From NCBI GenBank assembly GCA_029213145.1, contig JARGNK010000005.1:51294-114761 (forward strand): 63,468 nucleotides of DNA, read 5' to 3'. The DNA is from Rubripirellula sp. Lineage in GTDB: Bacteria > Planctomycetota > Planctomycetia > Pirellulales > Pirellulaceae. The position numbers and the translations under genes were made by a program. Every line of letters begins with the position of its first letter. Position 1 is the first letter of the stretch. Below the pieces are notes generated by a model, which had not been told where the DNA came from, did not search any database, and worked only from the letters and a program-made list of their open reading frames with translations. This document shows, one piece after another, positions 63,191 to 63,468 of the stretch.

Positions 63191-63468
63191 ATGAATCGTA
63201 AGGTCCACCGAACCTGTCAATGGACGCTTGTCATTGCTCTGACATTCGTTTTGGGCGGTAGCCCCGTTTCCGCCGGTTGGTTGTTCAGCCGCATGAAATG
63301 CAACCTGAAGCAGTCTTGCCCGCCAGCCTGTGTGCCTACCTGCCCACAAGTCGAAGTCGTCGTTTGTCCACCGCCCAAGCCAGCTTGCTGCTGTCCTTGC
63401 GGCTGCGGGAAAATGCTCGAAGCAGTGGAGTCAACCTCGGCCGAAATGTCATCCGAAGCTCCTGCAGT
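63191..63468 (+). CDS. Cys-rich exported protein, 3' end beyond window
   Basis: The first 92 codons of an open frame running off the window. A signal peptide (WTLVIALTFVLGGSPVSAG) is followed by a Cys/Pro-rich stretch: CNLKQSCPPACVPTCPQ, VVVCPPPKPACCCPCGCGKM, with many Cys in CP or CxC contexts. Small Cys-rich exported proteins are common in planctomycetes; function unknown. The ATG at 63191 is the only start that places the signal correctly. The length of the full protein cannot be judged. Confidence 0.65.
   Translation, partial: MNRKVHRTCQWTLVIALTFVLGGSPVSAGWLFSRMKCNLKQSCPPACVPTCPQVEVVVCPPPKPACCCPCGCGKMLEAVESTSAEMSSEAPA

Noticed and set aside
63119..63349. Minus-strand open frame opposite the Cys-rich gene
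   Set aside because: It is the antisense shadow of a frame with a clear signal peptide on the plus strand.

Overview
The window reads as a planctomycete chromosome, most likely from the family Pirellulaceae (Rhodopirellula/Blastopirellula type). This is inferred from gene content: PSCyt1/DUF1549/DUF1553 cytochromes paired with DUF1501 proteins, a DUF1592-type cytochrome paired with a DUF1552 protein, a DUF1559 prepilin-like protein with an H-X9-DG tail, two sulfatases, a DUF1080 protein, a SASA-type esterase, a Pirellula-type haem-binding domain, and GYF_2 and secretin-like proteins. There is no rRNA, CRISPR array, insertion sequence or phage module. One tRNA, tRNA-Ala(GGC), is present.

Layout. 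1-5.1 kb: a DUF374 acyltransferase, then a cytochrome/DUF1501 pair. 5.5-7.7 kb: a GYF_2 membrane protein and a DUF1559 prepilin-like protein. 8.0-13.8 kb: a DUF1592-family cytochrome, its DUF1552 partner and a PQQ-like propeller protein. 13.9-16.4 kb: two unrecognised proteins and a YprB-type RNase H-fold nuclease, all on the minus strand. 17.3-28.8 kb: a GntR/FCD regulator followed by cytochrome, DUF1501, cytochrome, DUF1501 and a SASA esterase, which looks like one catabolic locus. 29.1-39.4 kb, minus strand: tRNA-Ala, a RecQ-like helicase behind a LexA/SOS-like promoter, a sugar-isomerase-like TIM barrel, a 1385-residue ceramidase/dehydrogenase/cytochrome fusion, an HSL-type esterase and a ThiF/MoeB-like E1 enzyme. 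39.6-41.2 kb: EpmA and a hemerythrin-like protein. 41.3-50.7 kb, minus strand: an MMPL/RND transporter, a secretin-like protein without the pore domain, a thioredoxin-like protein and a sulfatase. 51.3-59.0 kb: an M49-like lipoprotein peptidase, a DUF1080 protein and a tightly overlapping ABC export module. 59.1-63.5 kb: a second sulfatase, a haem-bearing sensor histidine kinase and the start of a Cys-rich exported protein.

Functionally, much of the window suggests periplasmic attack on sulfated or acylated glycans and glycolipids. Sulfatases, a carbohydrate esterase, DUF1080 and ceramidase-like enzymes sit beside multi-domain c-type cytochromes whose partners (DUF1501/DUF1552) carry Tat-type leaders. 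The biochemical role of the cytochrome pairs is not settled, and that link is inference from context.

The observations I consider most worth pursuing are: (1) a palindrome very close to the enterobacterial LexA box lying between a perfect -35 TTGACA and a -10-like element, pointing toward recQ; (2) the three-activity fusion protein at 32.9-37.1 kb; (3) paralogous cytochromes in one locus that differ by unrelated inserted carbohydrate-binding-like domains; (4) an in-frame 15-bp tandem repeat just behind a signal peptide; and (5) several short tandem repeats upstream of exported enzymes. Domain assignments come from reading motifs by eye; no database search was run.
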